Shown piece after piece: positions 27,201-42,400 of a stretch of DNA of 64,000 bases; positions within the stretch are counted from its first letter, which is position 1; each line of letters starts with the position of its first letter. The stretch is from Rhynochetos jubatus (Eukaryota > Chordata > Aves > Eurypygiformes > Rhynochetidae). Under the pieces are notes generated by a model. The model had not been told where the DNA came from. It ran no database searches and saw only the letters and a program-made list of their open reading frames with translations. A program made the translations under genes and the position numbers. Location of the stretch: contig CM050652.1 of the NCBI GenBank assembly GCA_027574665.1, forward strand, positions 34,863,631 to 34,927,630, read 5' to 3'.

Positions 27201-30200
27201 TGTCGGAAGAGGTTGTTGGTAATCACAACCAGAGAACTAATTTAGAAAGTAACACCAGGCTATATAAGCTAGTTCCCAAGCAACTGCATCACTGCTTACA
27301 AGTACAAAAAAAGAATGACATGTGATTTTCACATATATGGAAAAGGAAACCCATTATATTTGCATGAAGTAAGATAAAATGGCCAGGTCTCACATAAAGT
27401 ATCAAATAGCATCCTTCAGTAGACCTGTACAAATGTTGCAGATGAGGAGATAAAGAGGCCAAAAAACAAATTAAAATTAACTAAAAAGCTCTGTTCAACT
27501 AACAAAAAAGAACTACAAAAATTCTGTTTAAACTCCTATGTTTAAACAGACCAAAAGGAGATATTTTTTTTATGGTTTTGGTGTCAGGTTATTCAATTAT
27601 TTTAGAATTCAGGTCACTTCAAAAGAAAAAATGTAATTTCAAAGTAAGAAACAAATAGTTTTATTTCTATAACATAAGAATATTCTGTGTATTCCTGAAA
27701 ATAGATACATGGATGTTTGCCTTAAAAACTAAGAACATTTTTATGTTTAGAAAACCCTCTTTTTATTCCCAATCAAATCTGTTTCTCAGATTGCATCTCA
27801 TTTCACATTTCAGCCTCTCCTTACAATATCAGTGAACCTGTAAATCAGGTGAAAATGTATTTCAGGTTATGTAAAATAAAAAGGTTACACTGTGTAAATT
27901 ACAATCTCCAAATGTCAGTACTACATTATTTCATGCTGTTGTTCACTGATCTTTTCTATCATTCCCTTTTTGAAGGACTGCATGTAAAGGCTGTAGAGGA
28001 GGTGAGGCAAACATTACACTCAACAGTATTTTTCTCTTCTGCAATGATTATACAGAGAGAAAATCAAAACAAGTAATGACTCATAAAAGATTAGCAAAAT
28101 GTCACATGTAACTAGCACTCTTGTGATGACATCTACAGAGGAACCTCCCTGGTACTCTTATGTATGACAGACCAAAACCATGACAGAAAACAGTAAAGGA
28201 CTGGAGAAAAACCACAGCCTAATGCAGCTCTGAAGGGACTCAGTTGGCAGGCTGAGATGGGAAAAAGTCATTCCACTCCAGTAATATCGTCATTGTATGC
28301 ATAAATAAGAAACCCACATAGGTACACCTGCACACTCTGGTCACTCTTGTGGTATTGATTTCCAAAGTCCATTGGAAAATTCCCGTAAGACCTGCATGGC
28401 TAAATCCCAGAGACAGCAATGAAAAGCTCAAGAATACATTCAAAGTATTTAAAGACTGCTTATTCTTGAGTCTCATTAGATATAATGAAATCTTAGATCT
28501 GTGTTTAGACAAACTATATGCAACACATAAAAAGAGCGAGCTTCCCAAAAAAAAAGAGGAAAATCTAATCCAAAATTTAAAACCCCACTCACTAAGAGTG
28601 AACATTTTGAAAAGTTTCTGCCATTCCCTTTTGATTGAACACAACAGAAACTTAAGCGCAAGCTTGTAAGACCTTTTCTGAGACTGATAACCTGTTATTA
28701 ACCTAAACATTCTGTTAAAAAAATCAGTTTGTCTTGTATTTCTCAAGTGGGACCTCTGCCTAGGATGAGAGTTTTTTTCCACCACTGTCACTGATACTTT
28801 CTGATTTCAGTTTGTTTTGATCTCAGTTATGAAACCTTGAAAAACAGATCAATGCGAAGTCTTGAAGAAACTGTAAATAATGTGAATCACATTTACAGCA
28901 AAGAAACAGCAAAGGTTTGTCAGTTTAAATGGGCATCTTAAACTGTGTTTTAAATCCATCATATATATGTATCAAATATAAATGCCTGGCATGATCATTT
29001 TAAAATACTTCAAAATTAGCTTCTATTACTAGATAAAAATCAACAACTGAAACATCAATAAAGAGGTATAACACTTTTTATCCTGATTGGTGGCAGGGTC
29101 ATGTATGGTCTCCATACCATTCCTCACATTCACACTTAATCAGAGAAAGAAAATAAATTTAAAAAATAATAATAAACTCCCAAATAGCAGGCTCCAATGA
29201 GACAGTCCCTACAGAGTCAAACCATGGACTGAGATGTTCTGAGAAGTGAATTTGGTCCAAGCAACCTGTAATTATACCAGGAGTCACCCTTACCAGGTAA
29301 AAACTAAAGGTGTTTTGTCACCTTCTCTTGACAAGGAAAGGCATCATTCACAATTCACAACTTTTCTGATGACTTGACTTCATCATCCCCAGAAAGCTGA
29401 CACGAGTGAGTCCTTCCCCTTACCAGAGGGCAATCTACTTTTCACTGGTTTCTCACTCTTGAAACCCAGTCTGCCTGCCCATGAGAGCAACAGTATAGGG
29501 TCATACTAAAAGCACATCTCTGCCAGTAAATAATTTCTAACAGACACAAACAGCAAGAGTCTTGTAAGAAGTTTATACAGAGCTTGTAGCAGCGTAAACG
29601 TGCAGTGAAAATTTCCCCAGAGCATGCTCCCAACCTCCACCATTTTGCATCTCAGTTAATTCCTCAGGCAGAGAGCACATTATTGTTTTTCATGAGAACT
29701 TGGTGGAGTTTTCTTAGTGGAAGTGCCTATTTTTTAAGCCATGTAAACTGTCAGAGTCCACAACATCCTGCAGTACAGAGTTCTGCAGCTCAACTACAAA
29801 TCGTGCAAAGAATGCCCTCCACCTTCCTGCAAGACAGCCTCATTCTCCTCCTCTCCTTTTTCCTCCTTCCTGCATGGGCTCCAGGGTTTCTTTCATTCAC
29901 TTTCAGCACTCTGTCCAACCCAGGGCACTTCAAAATCTTCTGATCCCTAGCTGATCAGTCCTGCATGGAAGACAGCTGATCTACCAGAAAGCTTGATCCC
30001 TCCAAACACTGAACTATGTATGCCACTTGCCTGTTATATTCAGCTTGAGATCAAGAACATTTCAGGGCTCTTTCCAACAGAACACTGAGGCTCCCATATT
30101 TGTAATTAATATTTTTATTCTTTAGCTTTGAAATGTGAAGAAACAGTGGTCACAGTACCAGTTTATTTGGGTTAAAAGTTTGCAGTCTGTTGCATCTGTT

Positions 30201-33200
30201 ATCTTAGTGATTTCTCAGGTAGTTAGGAGGCAAGTTCAGGTAAACAGAGATCAATAGCACCACCTTGAAGCGTAACACCAAAGCTGTTGTGACAAAGACA
30301 AAAAAGAAAAGCATAATCAATCTTGGAAGCATGTTGTAATACATTCCCTACAACCCACGTTGCTAAGCATATGAGGCAAATATTATAGGAGTCATGACAT
30401 AACTTTCAATTACTGGAGTTTGAGCGTGATCCCCAGCTAAGAGAACAAGCTCTGCCAAGTGCCTGAAGAAAACCATAACCTCCACAGGGCATCACCTTAG
30501 AAGGTACAGGATCTGTTGTCAGCCTGAAGGAATAATTAACTAGAGATGGTCACAACACTGCAGACAGATGGCAAGGAACTAACGAGGGAATGAAGAAGTC
30601 CTTCCACAATGCCTTTTTGACAGTTTTATGCAGTCTTCCACGTCAGAACGATCACATAAAATGAACCTGAGCCTAAGCACCTTCTACAACCAAAAGGCCA
30701 TAGAAGACACGACACCTGTTCTCTCAAAAACCTCATGCTGAAGTCCAAAACAGATTTCTGACTTTGGAAGAAAATTTAAAGGAAAAGGGTTTTATTCAGT
30801 TTCTTACCAGAATAATGACAAGTTCCAAAAGCATGAAAATGATGTAGAGTTGCTACTCTCTGATAGTAGTTCTTCTTCTTTTTTTTAATTTTAACCTTCA
30901 TTTGAAATCTCAGTCAATTTATACCACAAGAAGAATCTGGATTCTACCTAAGATGGGCAATTTTCACCCATTATCTTTTCTATTTGAAAAATACTCTCAA
31001 GAATGTGTCCCTACACAGGGGAAACAAGATATCATAAAAAGCCCTGGATATTGATCATTCCTCCACCCATGTATCTTCTAGTGAATGCTGGATAAGGCAC
31101 TCAAAATGCCCACCAAAATCATATGCTCGTGAAAAAAAGCATAGCCACCATCATACCATGCCATTGGGTTTCTTGTCCATTTACAAAGCTTTTTTTTTTT
31201 CTCAGGAGAGTGCAGGTACTCAGACTGCCACATCAAGCTTTGTCAAGATTCTTGCTAACTTTAAGAAAACTTAAACAAAATTATGACTTGAAATGAAGCA
31301 CAGGTCTAAACAAGACTGGCCCAGCTTTGTACTTGTACAAAGATCTCGAAGTCTTGTCACTTCTGCAAGCCAAACATTTAGAAAGCTCTTGATGGAGGTT
31401 TTGAACCCTCAAACATAGGTCTGAGGTCTGAGGTCTTTTAGAATGGCACAAGCTGCCAGAAAGCATAGTTTTAAAATCTGAGCTGTAGAAGGTAGAAAGC
31501 TTTGCCAAAACCACTGTTTTCCCCATGGCATTACAGGGTAAGTTTCCCAGCCTTTCTTGGAGGTTGAACAGCCATGTGAAATTCTGCTCGATCCCTGGCA
31601 TAGGCAAGGTGTTCTAAAAGAGGTCTCTGCACCTGGTTTGGTGCAAATTGAGCCTGCCTTTTGCTAAGGCAGCAAGAATTCTCTTGCAATAAGGAACGTA
31701 GCAAGTACATACTGCCAAATGGTTTTACCAAAGCTGGCAGAGATACAGATGTCCTTTGCTACAGCCCTTGACAATGCTATTATTTGACTCCACAGAATGT
31801 CTTGCAGGTGATACCATCTCCCAGTCCTGACATCAGTTTCCCCTACACACTGAACAAACAGTGCCCTTCTCACAGTTATAATCTTATAAACTGTGTGAAA
31901 ACTTCTGTGAAGTTATGCTGCTGGAAAGCAGCCTAACTTATCTGCAGAGTTTCCAGGAGAAAACCTTCTTGTATAATCGCAATATGCCCTAGGACAGATC
32001 CTGATTCAAAAATAAGGCTACGATGTCTTACGTAAATCTGGGGGTTGAGTGAAGAAAGGGCAGTGATCTGGAGGTCATAAATATTCTGGCGATGCTCACT
32101 CCATATGCTCCAAAGTCCAACTATAAATAGCCTTCAAATTGCTGCACATTTCAAGAAAGTTGAGTAACCCAGCTTTCACTTTGTAATGTGAGGGTAAAAG
32201 TCTAATGATGCCACAGAAGGGCAGAGGAAAAGAGCTGCTGAAGCCATGTAGACATCTGCTGAAAGGGTCCTAGCTGTGAGTTTCCATAGAGAGAACCAGC
32301 TGGTTTTAACACAGACAAAGCAATAAGAAAGTACAAGGCCAGCCAGAACAAGGTCAGCTCTGTGTGGGGAGCAAGCAAAGCAGCTAAACACTGACGTGAG
32401 TGGTCTATGGGAGTGAGAAGAAAACAGCCACACACACCTCCCCTTCCGCATGTCCAATACCCAGCAAATTCTATAGCCAGCTACGATTTTAGACTAATAT
32501 CCTTTTACATGTCAATCACAAGTCTTACATATTTATATGTGCTGGAGTAAAAGCACTGCAAGCAGAAATTGGGTCATCTGCAACCACTTTCCAGCTTATT
32601 CACTAATAAATTTCATTGACTTTGAAGCGCACTTCCAAGCAGAAACTACTGATGTGCTGGACCCTGTAGCCTTCTTCTTCTCTCCATTCCCCCACAACTC
32701 TTTTTAACCTTTCTGTGTTCCTTCCAGATACTGGCACTGCTTTTTAAAAGCATTACCCTAGTTCTGGACATCCCACATCCCAGTAGCAGCTAGCTGAATT
32801 TGGACACAATCACCTGCATTTATGGTGCCAGCGTTGCTTCTGTCACACTGCCCTTGCAACAGCTCTCAGTGAGTTCTCAATGTGACAATAAAAAGTACTC
32901 TGTCATGTTTGGCTTCACACACAAATGTCATCCATCACTTCAGAAATCACTTCTCCCACGCCCCAAATTACAATTTTGGATAGATGCTGAATTGTTAATA
33001 AATATCCCAAGAGCACTCAAAAGAGAAGCTGACTCTTTTCCCCTTCTGTAACAATCAAAGCAGGTGAACATAGGTGAGCATTTCAATAGGCAAAAAAAAA
33101 TTCTAATCAACATCAGCTTATTATTGGTCATCCATATTAGCATGGTGCTTTGCTTTTGACAGTTACATCTAAAAGTCCTCAAAATATCCAAACAAAGAAA

Positions 33201-36200
33201 AAAATTTACATATTACTTCTTCAAGGACACTACCAATATAAACCCTCAATTTAAATAATCTCCCTAGAATCACAGACAATTTATTTTGAAAACAGAAACA
33301 TTTTTTTCTTTATGAACAGCCTTCTATTCCATACAATCAAAGAAAGCAGATCACGAAATCTAGCATTTGATTCATTTTTCACAGGCACAGTTTAGAAAAC
33401 ATCTATGCTTAGGCCACAGATCCATGCATACAACATATTCTTTGAGAAGTCTGTAGATGAGCTAAGCTCATTGATCTAAGATTTTGTGGATTTGAAGTTT
33501 TTGAAGGGCAGCCAAAAGTTTCACTTCATTTTTCAGCTCCTTCCTGAACTTGAGATCTTGCTTCTTGTTCCTAAAATACTTAAACATATTTACATTGTAA
33601 ACAACATTATGCTGAGATGTACGAAGTGGGGAAGGTCAAAAAAGGAAAGACATCCCTAATGTCTTATTTTCATTTCAAGTTAAACATTGAGGACAGATTT
33701 TATTCTAAAAATTAGTCTTGAGCTCTGAATTGAAAAATTATGTGGGGTTTGTTTATTTATTTTTTTAATATTGTCACACTCTTCCCTCTAGCACTCCTTT
33801 CAAGATGCACAGGTTCAATTGCTTGACTCCGGTGTTTATTATAAAACACTGATAATGTGAGGATGTCTATCTCCACAGAACTCCCATCTCATGAACACTG
33901 TCTTTCCATAAGCCCTTTGAAGGACACATCATAACAGAAGTGGGTAGTTTTAACTATGTAAAGACTCTGAAAGCACTTACTCAGCTTCAGAGCGAGCACG
34001 AGTTGCATACTGCACTGGAGCACTCATCAGTGTTAGGTGTTTATTCAGAGTGCCAAGTCCTTTTTCCAAGAGTATGCTATCCCCAAGCAGCTCCCAACTG
34101 GAGGATGCTGTCTCCCTCCTATGGCATATGTTTTGCTTCAACCTTCAGTGGTCCTATGTCAAAGAACAAGTTTCCTACCCGACTTCTCTGTACTGTTTCT
34201 GGAGAAATTTCAGTCCTTCAAACTGAAGGGCTGAAAACTGGTACCTCAGCCCAGCCCTACAGAAAGGAAGCCTGATTTACCAATCCTCCTACAAGATGAG
34301 GTGCTCCAATCTGAGTAAGGGATCACTAGGTCTCAATAATGCTCTACTGCACCTGGTATAAAACACATAGTATATATTCCCGACAGAAGATGGTAAATTT
34401 CCTATATACAGACACATCAACAATATAGCAGTATCATGAAATCAAGCAGAATGTGTGAGGTAAGATTTGTAAAAGGATATATTTTTTCCTTTAAAATTAA
34501 AACAGGTCAATACAGATTGTCCAGGTCATCATAGATAACTGCATAGCTATTCAAGCTCTCACTTTCCACAATCTTGAAACTGGCTTTCCGAACTAAGATG
34601 TGGAAATACAGCATTTTCAGTAATTACAGGCAAGGTCATAAAAGCACTCCTCTGTAGAATTTAAAAAAATTCAACACATGTCAAGGCCCAAAATCTGTTA
34701 GTCCTGAACTACAGGAAAATGCACAAGTTTGATCTGCTGAAATTTTTCTGCCTGCAGCCCAGGCTTAAGCATTTTCACTGACCAATTAAAGGCACCTGCA
34801 GAAAACTCCAATTTGATCCTCAGAACAGCATTCAGCTGTCCTGATAGCTTTGTCTAGATCAGAAAAATTGAATTAAATTCTGTTTTGTTTAGCTAATGTG
34901 AATATTGCTTCAAGGTTGTTTCACTAGGGATTGAAACAGTGCCACAACTGAAAATGCACTGAATATCAATTCTTGCACTAAACAGCCACATCTTTTTATC
35001 TCAAGGCTGTAGCAGCTCTCCCAAGCATCCAAAGTTCACAGTGATTCTAACCTTGTAGCTGACACGACAGCATCTCCTGGCTAACTAAGCTTTCTAACTA
35101 AAGCGCAAAGGCGAAGGTCCTTCTTGTCGCCTGTACTGCATAATAGCTACAATCACTGAACTAAAGAGTCTGAACTAGAAATGTCAACTCATCCTCTGTG
35201 CAATGAGGATGCAGTTCTTACAAGAACTTGTTCAGTGATCGAGACCTAAAAATGTTCTAAATCACATTTGGTTTGAAGCCAAAAAATTTCAATTAAATGC
35301 TAGAGAAAGAAAGGGGGAAAAAATTCAACACATGACATTACCTGAAATCACCAAACTACTTTCTCTTGGGAATGTTTTTTTACAAGTCCTTGCAAATAAA
35401 ATCCACTGCAGATATCAACACAGTAAAGGTATGCAAAAAGCATTATTTTGGTGAAGATTGTTTGGAGATGGGGATTAGTTTCTTTGAGTAGACTACTTGA
35501 ATACAAACTTTATTAAGGTTCATGTCCTTTTTCCAGGATTTCCTGACTGCCTTTGGAGTAAGATGCCTCTCCAGTAATTTTTCAAAATTTTGACATCGCA
35601 ACCACTGCTTCTTTAGTGTAGAGAAGGGTTTCATACAGTTCTGAGTCAGGACTCTTCAGGGCAGAGAGAGCAACAAGTAGTTTAAATCTGACGCAATTAG
35701 GGAATTTGATTAAACATGGTGTTGTTTTTTCAGTTTATGGGCTGAACTGTAGGCATCTAATCTTTTTACATGCACAAATGACAGTAAGTTATGCAGGCTG
35801 TCTCACAATTTACACATGCGATCTTAATTTGTGCTTATAGAATGTTTCCACTCAGAGCTGCAGAACTGCAAATTATAACTGAGGTCAACGGAAGCTCTAA
35901 GGGCTTCATACGCCTAACATAAAGTACCATGGGCATGCACCAGCTGAAAATGCAGACCTCACGTCCAAAAGATGCTTTCACTGGACGGGGTGGGAAAACT
36001 GGGTTTATTGGCTCTGAGGAAGACATCTGCATCACCCACGGTAAAATCTGCTGTCTTCTCATGTTAAAGTTTCATTCCCATGAGCACAAAGCAGTACTGC
36101 TGACATAAGCCCAACAGGTCAGCTGGACACTACAAAAACCAAGTGAGCTCTCCAGTAAAGCAGACTTCCTCGTCTACGTTTAGAGTGAAATTAGGATGAA

Positions 36201-39200
36201 AGTCAAGACTCAGGTGACAGTTTTTCTGATGCTCTTTTCTGTGCTTCTATGGAAAAGAAATGAAACTGTATGAAGAACTAAGTAGCATAATTTCCTCTAG
36301 GAAATGATGCCAGTATACTTACTTGGGAAAGATTGTGAGGAAATGAAAGGTGCAACAATTCAGAAGGGCTTCCAACGTTCTGTTATCTCCCTCCTTTTTT
36401 ATTATAAAAATGTGGGCTGATGACAAATTTATCTATATAGTAGTCAAAATAAAACCTGCCAAAAGCTACAAAGGTAATGCTTCAAATTTAATGCAAATAA
36501 TGAACCCAAGTTAATAATGCAATATGCTTCATATGGAGAAAGAACTTAGTAACTCGACAGATACTCTCTACAAACACAATGTGTCCTGATTATTATAGCT
36601 CCTACAAAAGCCACCAAGTAAATAATCAAAAAGTAGATAAATCAGTTTTGTTTTCTGTTCTTTTTCAAAGTCTGTGCTTGCTTACAGCAGGTACATATGT
36701 ATGTGTACTGCATGTGAGTTGCTTCCTAGAGACCGTGCTGTGTTACAACCTTCAAGTACTTCTATCCCTTCCAAGGGATATAGAGAGTGGAATGAAATGT
36801 TCCACTTTGCACAAGTACTGCTGGGCAGCTGCTTGTGCTTGTTTTTGTGAAACGCATTTGTATGAACTCAGCAAAAAAAGGGCCTAAAGCAGATGTAGTA
36901 TTGCCTTGTTGTTAACCATTAGATGTCTTGCTTTAAAGATGTTATCGCCATGCTCATGGGCATTCTACTCATATGCAGGCACTTGGCTTGGTCAAAACCC
37001 AGTCCAGTGTGTAATGGTTACTTTGAACCAGGGTTGAACAAAGTTCAACCTTCATTCACTTTTATCTAAACAGCATTCACCATCAGTTCAGCTGTACAAA
37101 TTGCTGATGCTAATTCTTTCTATTATATACAAGCCCTAGGCTTTTAAACTGTATCCATCAATCTGAGAACATCTATCCACTCTAACAGCTAAAGGCAGAT
37201 TACATCATTAGTTATGAAACATGAGATAACTGTTATCGCAACTTATCACAAATAAAGTACTAGGAATTTTTAAATGGGGAGGGGGGTCATCGTATAAGCA
37301 CTTTAAAAGCAAATTTTAAACCTCTTTTTTTTTGTTATAAAAGGAGGCAGCTAAGTACAAAAGAAGGATAATGTTTAGTCACTGAAAGAAGTATAATCCT
37401 CACATTTTTGTAGGACCTTACCATTTTACCTGCCACAAAATATTTTATGTGTATTTTACATGGCATGAGAAACCTTTCTTCCAAATATTATATCTTTGGT
37501 TATTTGCATCATTTCTTGCAATTAAAACTGTGAGAACTCTTCACAGAATTGTACTTAGGAACTTTCCCACCATAATTAATGTCTTCATGGGTTTTGCAAT
37601 TAATTACAAAGTTAGAAAACTGCATTACTCGATACTTATTTGGCATTTCATCTCTAATTAGTCAGATATTGATGTTCTGCTAATGTAAGTGTCCTGCAAC
37701 AAGAGCTTCTCAAAAACAGGTATTGGGGTAATCAAGACAGGTTCTTCATAGTCTAAAAATAGTAAGGAGCCTTGAAGACCCTCAGCAAATTAAAATACAG
37801 TCAAAAATTATTTTGCTGAGAATGAGTAGTGAAGAGAGGAATTCTGGGAGAGAAAAAAAAAGAGGGGGATATAGGATGAGGAAAGAAGGCACACTGCCTA
37901 ATCATGTCAGGGTTGGTGTCCAAGCATTTTGTTACCTAGTGACTTCAACTGTTGCCGCCTACACTAAGAAGCACTTCACAACAAAAATTACAAGCAAAAC
38001 TACTTCTTAAGTTTAAGATTCTCTGTAATTCTGGGGGAAAGAGTTTAATAATCTAAGAAGCAGTAAGGAAGATGTGCTTCTTATATTATTTTATTCCCAT
38101 TAGACAAAAGGAGTGTTGCTTTGGGTTTTTTTCTGTTGGTGGGGTTTTTTCTGTAGATTGATTCTGTCCCATTCCAATGAACAAAACAGGAGTTTGGGGA
38201 CTGATGCCAGTAGACCTACATTCTACAAAGAACCAAAACTAAAGAAACTTAATGAATCCCAGTAAAGTCACTCATGGGAAAATCAAAACCACAAAGGGAA
38301 TCTTTATAACATTTTCATTGCTTGTTTTGAATAAAACACTAGTAGACATTAGAAATTCTGTACTCCCACTCCTTATAGGTCGAGGCACATGGACCACTGC
38401 CAGAGCTAGGACAGCGTTCTGACTTACAGTTGTAGACCTAACGGCAGGCAGCTGCAGTAAGGACTAAGGACTGACAGATTCTCTTGCAGGGGTCAGTCGT
38501 GCAAGTGAACCAAAGTAAAGAACAGAGAAGTCTTTTGCTTTATCTTTGTTCAGCACCTCGCTCCTGAACAGTTATGCTAAGTGCCACTGTCACAAAAATA
38601 ATTAATTCAGAGTAAGCCCCTTTCAGGACTGCGCATTTGCTCTATTGCTCTGAAACTCCATAAGTAGATCTTCACACACATTCAGTGTATGTGCATTCAT
38701 TCATGTGGAAACTCTTCCTCTTGTATCCCCCTGTTACAGCACAGTCCAATAAATACTTGTTCTGAAGTTAACTATCCTTCTAGATGATGCTCTCAGCAAC
38801 GGAAGCTGACCTAAGAAATAAAATTTAATTAATGTCATGCTCTTTATGATTTAGAAGGAAAGCTGATATCACCCTTTCCAGACCTACTTTTGTAAAACTA
38901 TTCTCTGATTATTTATTTCTCCTAGACTTGTCAGAAACATTAAATCTAGCTTATCCAGTTTGGCTAACAGGCTTGTAATGTGAGATTCTTCAGTCCTCAG
39001 ATTAAGATCCTGCCTTTGATTTGGAAGCAGAGGTATATTTTCACAAGTTAGGATTTTGCATTAGACTACATGACTAAATGACAGACAAAGTAAGAGATGA
39101 AAATATGTTTTTCGCAGAATATTGCCTCCAAGGTTAATTAATTTCATAATTGCTGCATATGATGCTATTATTCTTCCTGTTATCTATTGGTAACATAGGT

Positions 39201-39377
39201 ACAGAGATGTTTGAGATTAAGATAACTAAATTTAGGCATTGAAATATAAATACTCAGTTCACTTAACTAAACCTGGTATCTGACATACCCATGGGTCACA
39301 TGTCATAGCTCTGATACAGTGCTGTAATCCCATCCAAGTATATTAGCTACTTTAACACATTTAAAATATTTACCACA
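21215..39377. other. Unassigned AT-rich DNA, about 18 kb
   Basis: No transposon, exon or RNA gene was recognised on either strand. The largest frame is 183 codons on the minus strand (28,240-28,791). It resembles no family I know and has a composition typical of random AT-rich translation. Small motifs include an inverted repeat at 25,159-25,200 and a GGTCTGA triplication near 31,417-31,436. The stretch fits a long intron or intergenic DNA. Confidence 0.6.
25159..25200. repeat. Inverted repeat, 11-bp perfect arms
   Basis: TGTACAGACCA at 25,159-25,169 pairs exactly with TGGTCTGTACA at 25,190-25,200. The 20-nt spacer contains CTATTTG twice. No gene context explains it. Confidence 0.65.
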
Positions 39378-39450
39378 GCCCCTGAGCCTCCTCTTCTCCA
39401 GGCTAAATCACCCCAGTTCTTTCAGCCGCTTCTCATAATTGACTATGAGG
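39378..39450 (-). mobile_element. Short CR1 LINE scrap, minus strand
   Basis: The plus strand reads 'cctcctcttctccaggctaa' and, after a short gap, 'ttctttcagccgcttctcat'. This is the reverse complement of the CR1 C-terminal region encoding the Arg-Glu-Leu-Gly-Leu-Phe-Ser-Leu-Glu segment and the sequence just upstream. Only about 70 bases are recognisable. The copy is old. Confidence 0.7.
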
Positions 39451-42400
39451 CTAAAGCAACTACCTCACACGTAGTTACAATTGGACACCTATCTTAGGTG
39501 TCAGTCTCAAGCTGAATCCTGCCTCTGCTGTCATTTTTGACTGAATTCTTAACACCAAAAACCAAGCAGCACTAGACTCCTTTAAACTTCACGAAGCAGC
39601 AACAAGGTGACACACGAAGTGTTTTAACCCTTTGCACATCACTTAAGAATCTGAAGAAGGAGTTTCTATTATTAAAATAGGACATTGTAACTTTGAATGT
39701 AGCTTTGCAAAGGTGCATTATTTAACAACAATATGAATCACAACTAAAGGTGTATTTACTTCTGATCTTATGTAGCTTGTGTTTTGTGGTTTTGGGTTGG
39801 TTTTTTTTTGTTTTGAAGAAAGAGAGGGAGATGTCTAAAAAGGTGTTCTTTTCAGATTCTTTATGCAGACTTAGGAACAGTATTTGTTGATGCCCCATTA
39901 TTACTCTTCTCCAAATACCAGGGGATTTAACATATTTTTGAGCAGAGGCTTCAAGATTATAAAGAATAACTTCAAAAAATAATATTACTACCATACTTTT
40001 GAACAGACAAAGAAACATAATACTGCAAGACCTATGAGACTACTGCTACACCTAGCTGTATCATTCCAAATCATAAATTTTAATCACTGGGAAGATATTC
40101 AGGCCAATCAAGTAACGCAAGGTGGTGATAAAACACAATTGTAGCTGTTCTCCAGCTTCTGGACTTGCTAATGTCAGTAAAAAGGTAAATTCCAACTACA
40201 AGTTTTATTAGTATTGAAACTGCTGAAAGGTGGTTCCACCCTCACCTTTTCAATCAAAATCAGCCACCCAAAGAGCTTTTATATTATATGAGATTCACAG
40301 AGTGAATTTCAGAGTAACTGCAATGGTTATGTGAAGGGCTCGACTCTCGTTTCTCTGACAGATCTAGGCCATCTGAGCAGGTTTTAAACTCCTTCATCAC
40401 CTTTGAGACTGAAATTTAAAAGGAGGTATGCAATCCTCAGCCTGAAAGCTCTATAGTATTGAGAGCTAGCAGAGAAACTGAACACATGGAGTTAACCATG
40501 AAGGGATATGACACTATGTTAATAACCAACATCAATGACAGAACTGCTAGCAGTTGCATCTGTCCCATTTCTGATGTTTGTTGACCAAGTCCTTTAACTT
40601 TTTCTCAAAAAAGATACTGTGTTACACAGATCTTTCAGCAACTGCAGATGCCAAACCAACCTGGGCTACCAACTGGAAGAGAGAAACGAAAGAATATGAT
40701 AGAAAGGACAGCCTTTGTTTTAAAATCCGCTTTATATTTTGCTACATTTGATTCTTAGTATTAAAAATAATTTTGGATTTACATTTTTTCTGGTTGTTTC
40801 ATTCAACCCTGATGACAAATCACTTAGACCTGCCGAGGAAGCCTGGTGTTGAAGGTCAGTGTGTATGTACTATGAGATGGCAAAACAATGGCTATGCTCA
40901 AAGAGAGACAAAGGGATAGGGGCTTGAAAGCATTCAGAGGCAGGGGGAAGTGCCCTCAAATGGCAAAGAAAGGGAAAAAAGTAGACCTAGTTCAGGAATC
41001 ATGACAAGTTTGTTGGAAATTTAACTGGCAAATTAAAACTCTCACAGAAAATGAGTACTTTGCATTATTATGCTGGTAAAAAGAAAATCAAGTAGTTGTG
41101 CTCTCATATTACACAAGTACTGGAGTAATTGGCATTGTTCACTGGGGTGAGGGACATTTAACTTTTAGAAATCCAATTTTGGTAGAAGAATGTATTTACA
41201 AGTATATAGAAGTTCTGAACTGTTAGTATGTAGCTACTAATCAAAGACATTACTTCAATCACAATTTTTAAAAAAAAAGTAAAATCTAACAGAACAATAG
41301 ATTTGGTTTCATTTTTCAAAGAAAGTGGTTCTTGGACAGAAGCCTAAGTTAAAGATGGTTTAAATTATAAAAGGAAAGACATGCACAATCTCTTCATCAT
41401 TCTCCTCATCACCAATTATGGTCTTGTCTTCATCAGTGCTAGAAAGTATTTACAGTAGTTAAGAATGAAAAGCCTTACAAAGCAGGGTTCCATAGAAATT
41501 CATAGGCAGACAAGCCTTTCTCCGACTTATGGTTAGACATTTCTGGGAAATACTAATGAACTGTCTTCCACAAACATGAAAAGCGCACAAAATAAAAATA
41601 GAACAAAAAGTAGAGGCCAGGTACAGTTTCTTTCCTCCAAAACGGGAACAATTGTTCAATACCTTCATGAATTAGCGTTCTCAAGTCCTCCTGTAACGGT
41701 GTTATGTGAAATGTTGGCTACCAGTAAACACAGAAAGAATATGACAAAGCATTCATCAAAGTACAGAGCAGTATTTTTCTCACATCCCATTTCTTTCTTT
41801 TCTTATAGTCTCACCTATTGTCTGGCTCCAGCCATTGCTGAAGTTCCTTCACAGAGCAACTTCAGTTCTCCTTCACAAAAGAGAACTACTGGATAAAAAA
41901 CTAATGTCTTTATCAAGGCCATAGTCACTGGAGAACCTCAGCAAAAGCTGATGAAAACAAAACAGAGAAATGTTTGTCTGTTAAGTTGGGGTTTTTTTCC
42001 AGTAGGCTCCAATCACAGACTTCTTATTTCACTGACAATGACTTAAGTTCAAAACTCCTCCTGATATGAGGGGAAAGGAGACACTAAAGAGAACAAGGAT
42101 TTTCAAGTAATAAGTTCTACTAGAAACAATCACAGTGTGGGACCCAACATATCATTATGTAGGGAGATCCAACAACTCCTCTACTTCCAAAACTACCCGT
42201 TATCTAATACCTGAAACCATTACGGTAGGCCTGACACATCCTTTGGCAAAGACCAACTGAGAAAATGATAATTAGTAAAACAGAGAAAGATATACCTTTA
42301 AAACTTTACAATCTGTCATTACTACGGTCTGAACTCCACAGCCCACTGCTGGACCAGGAATGTATTATATATACAACAAAATTATGCACATTTATCTCAC

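Noticed and set aside
33940..34275. 111-codon frame as a coding exon
   Set aside because: No family resemblance, no convincing splice signals at the edges, and a length expected by chance.
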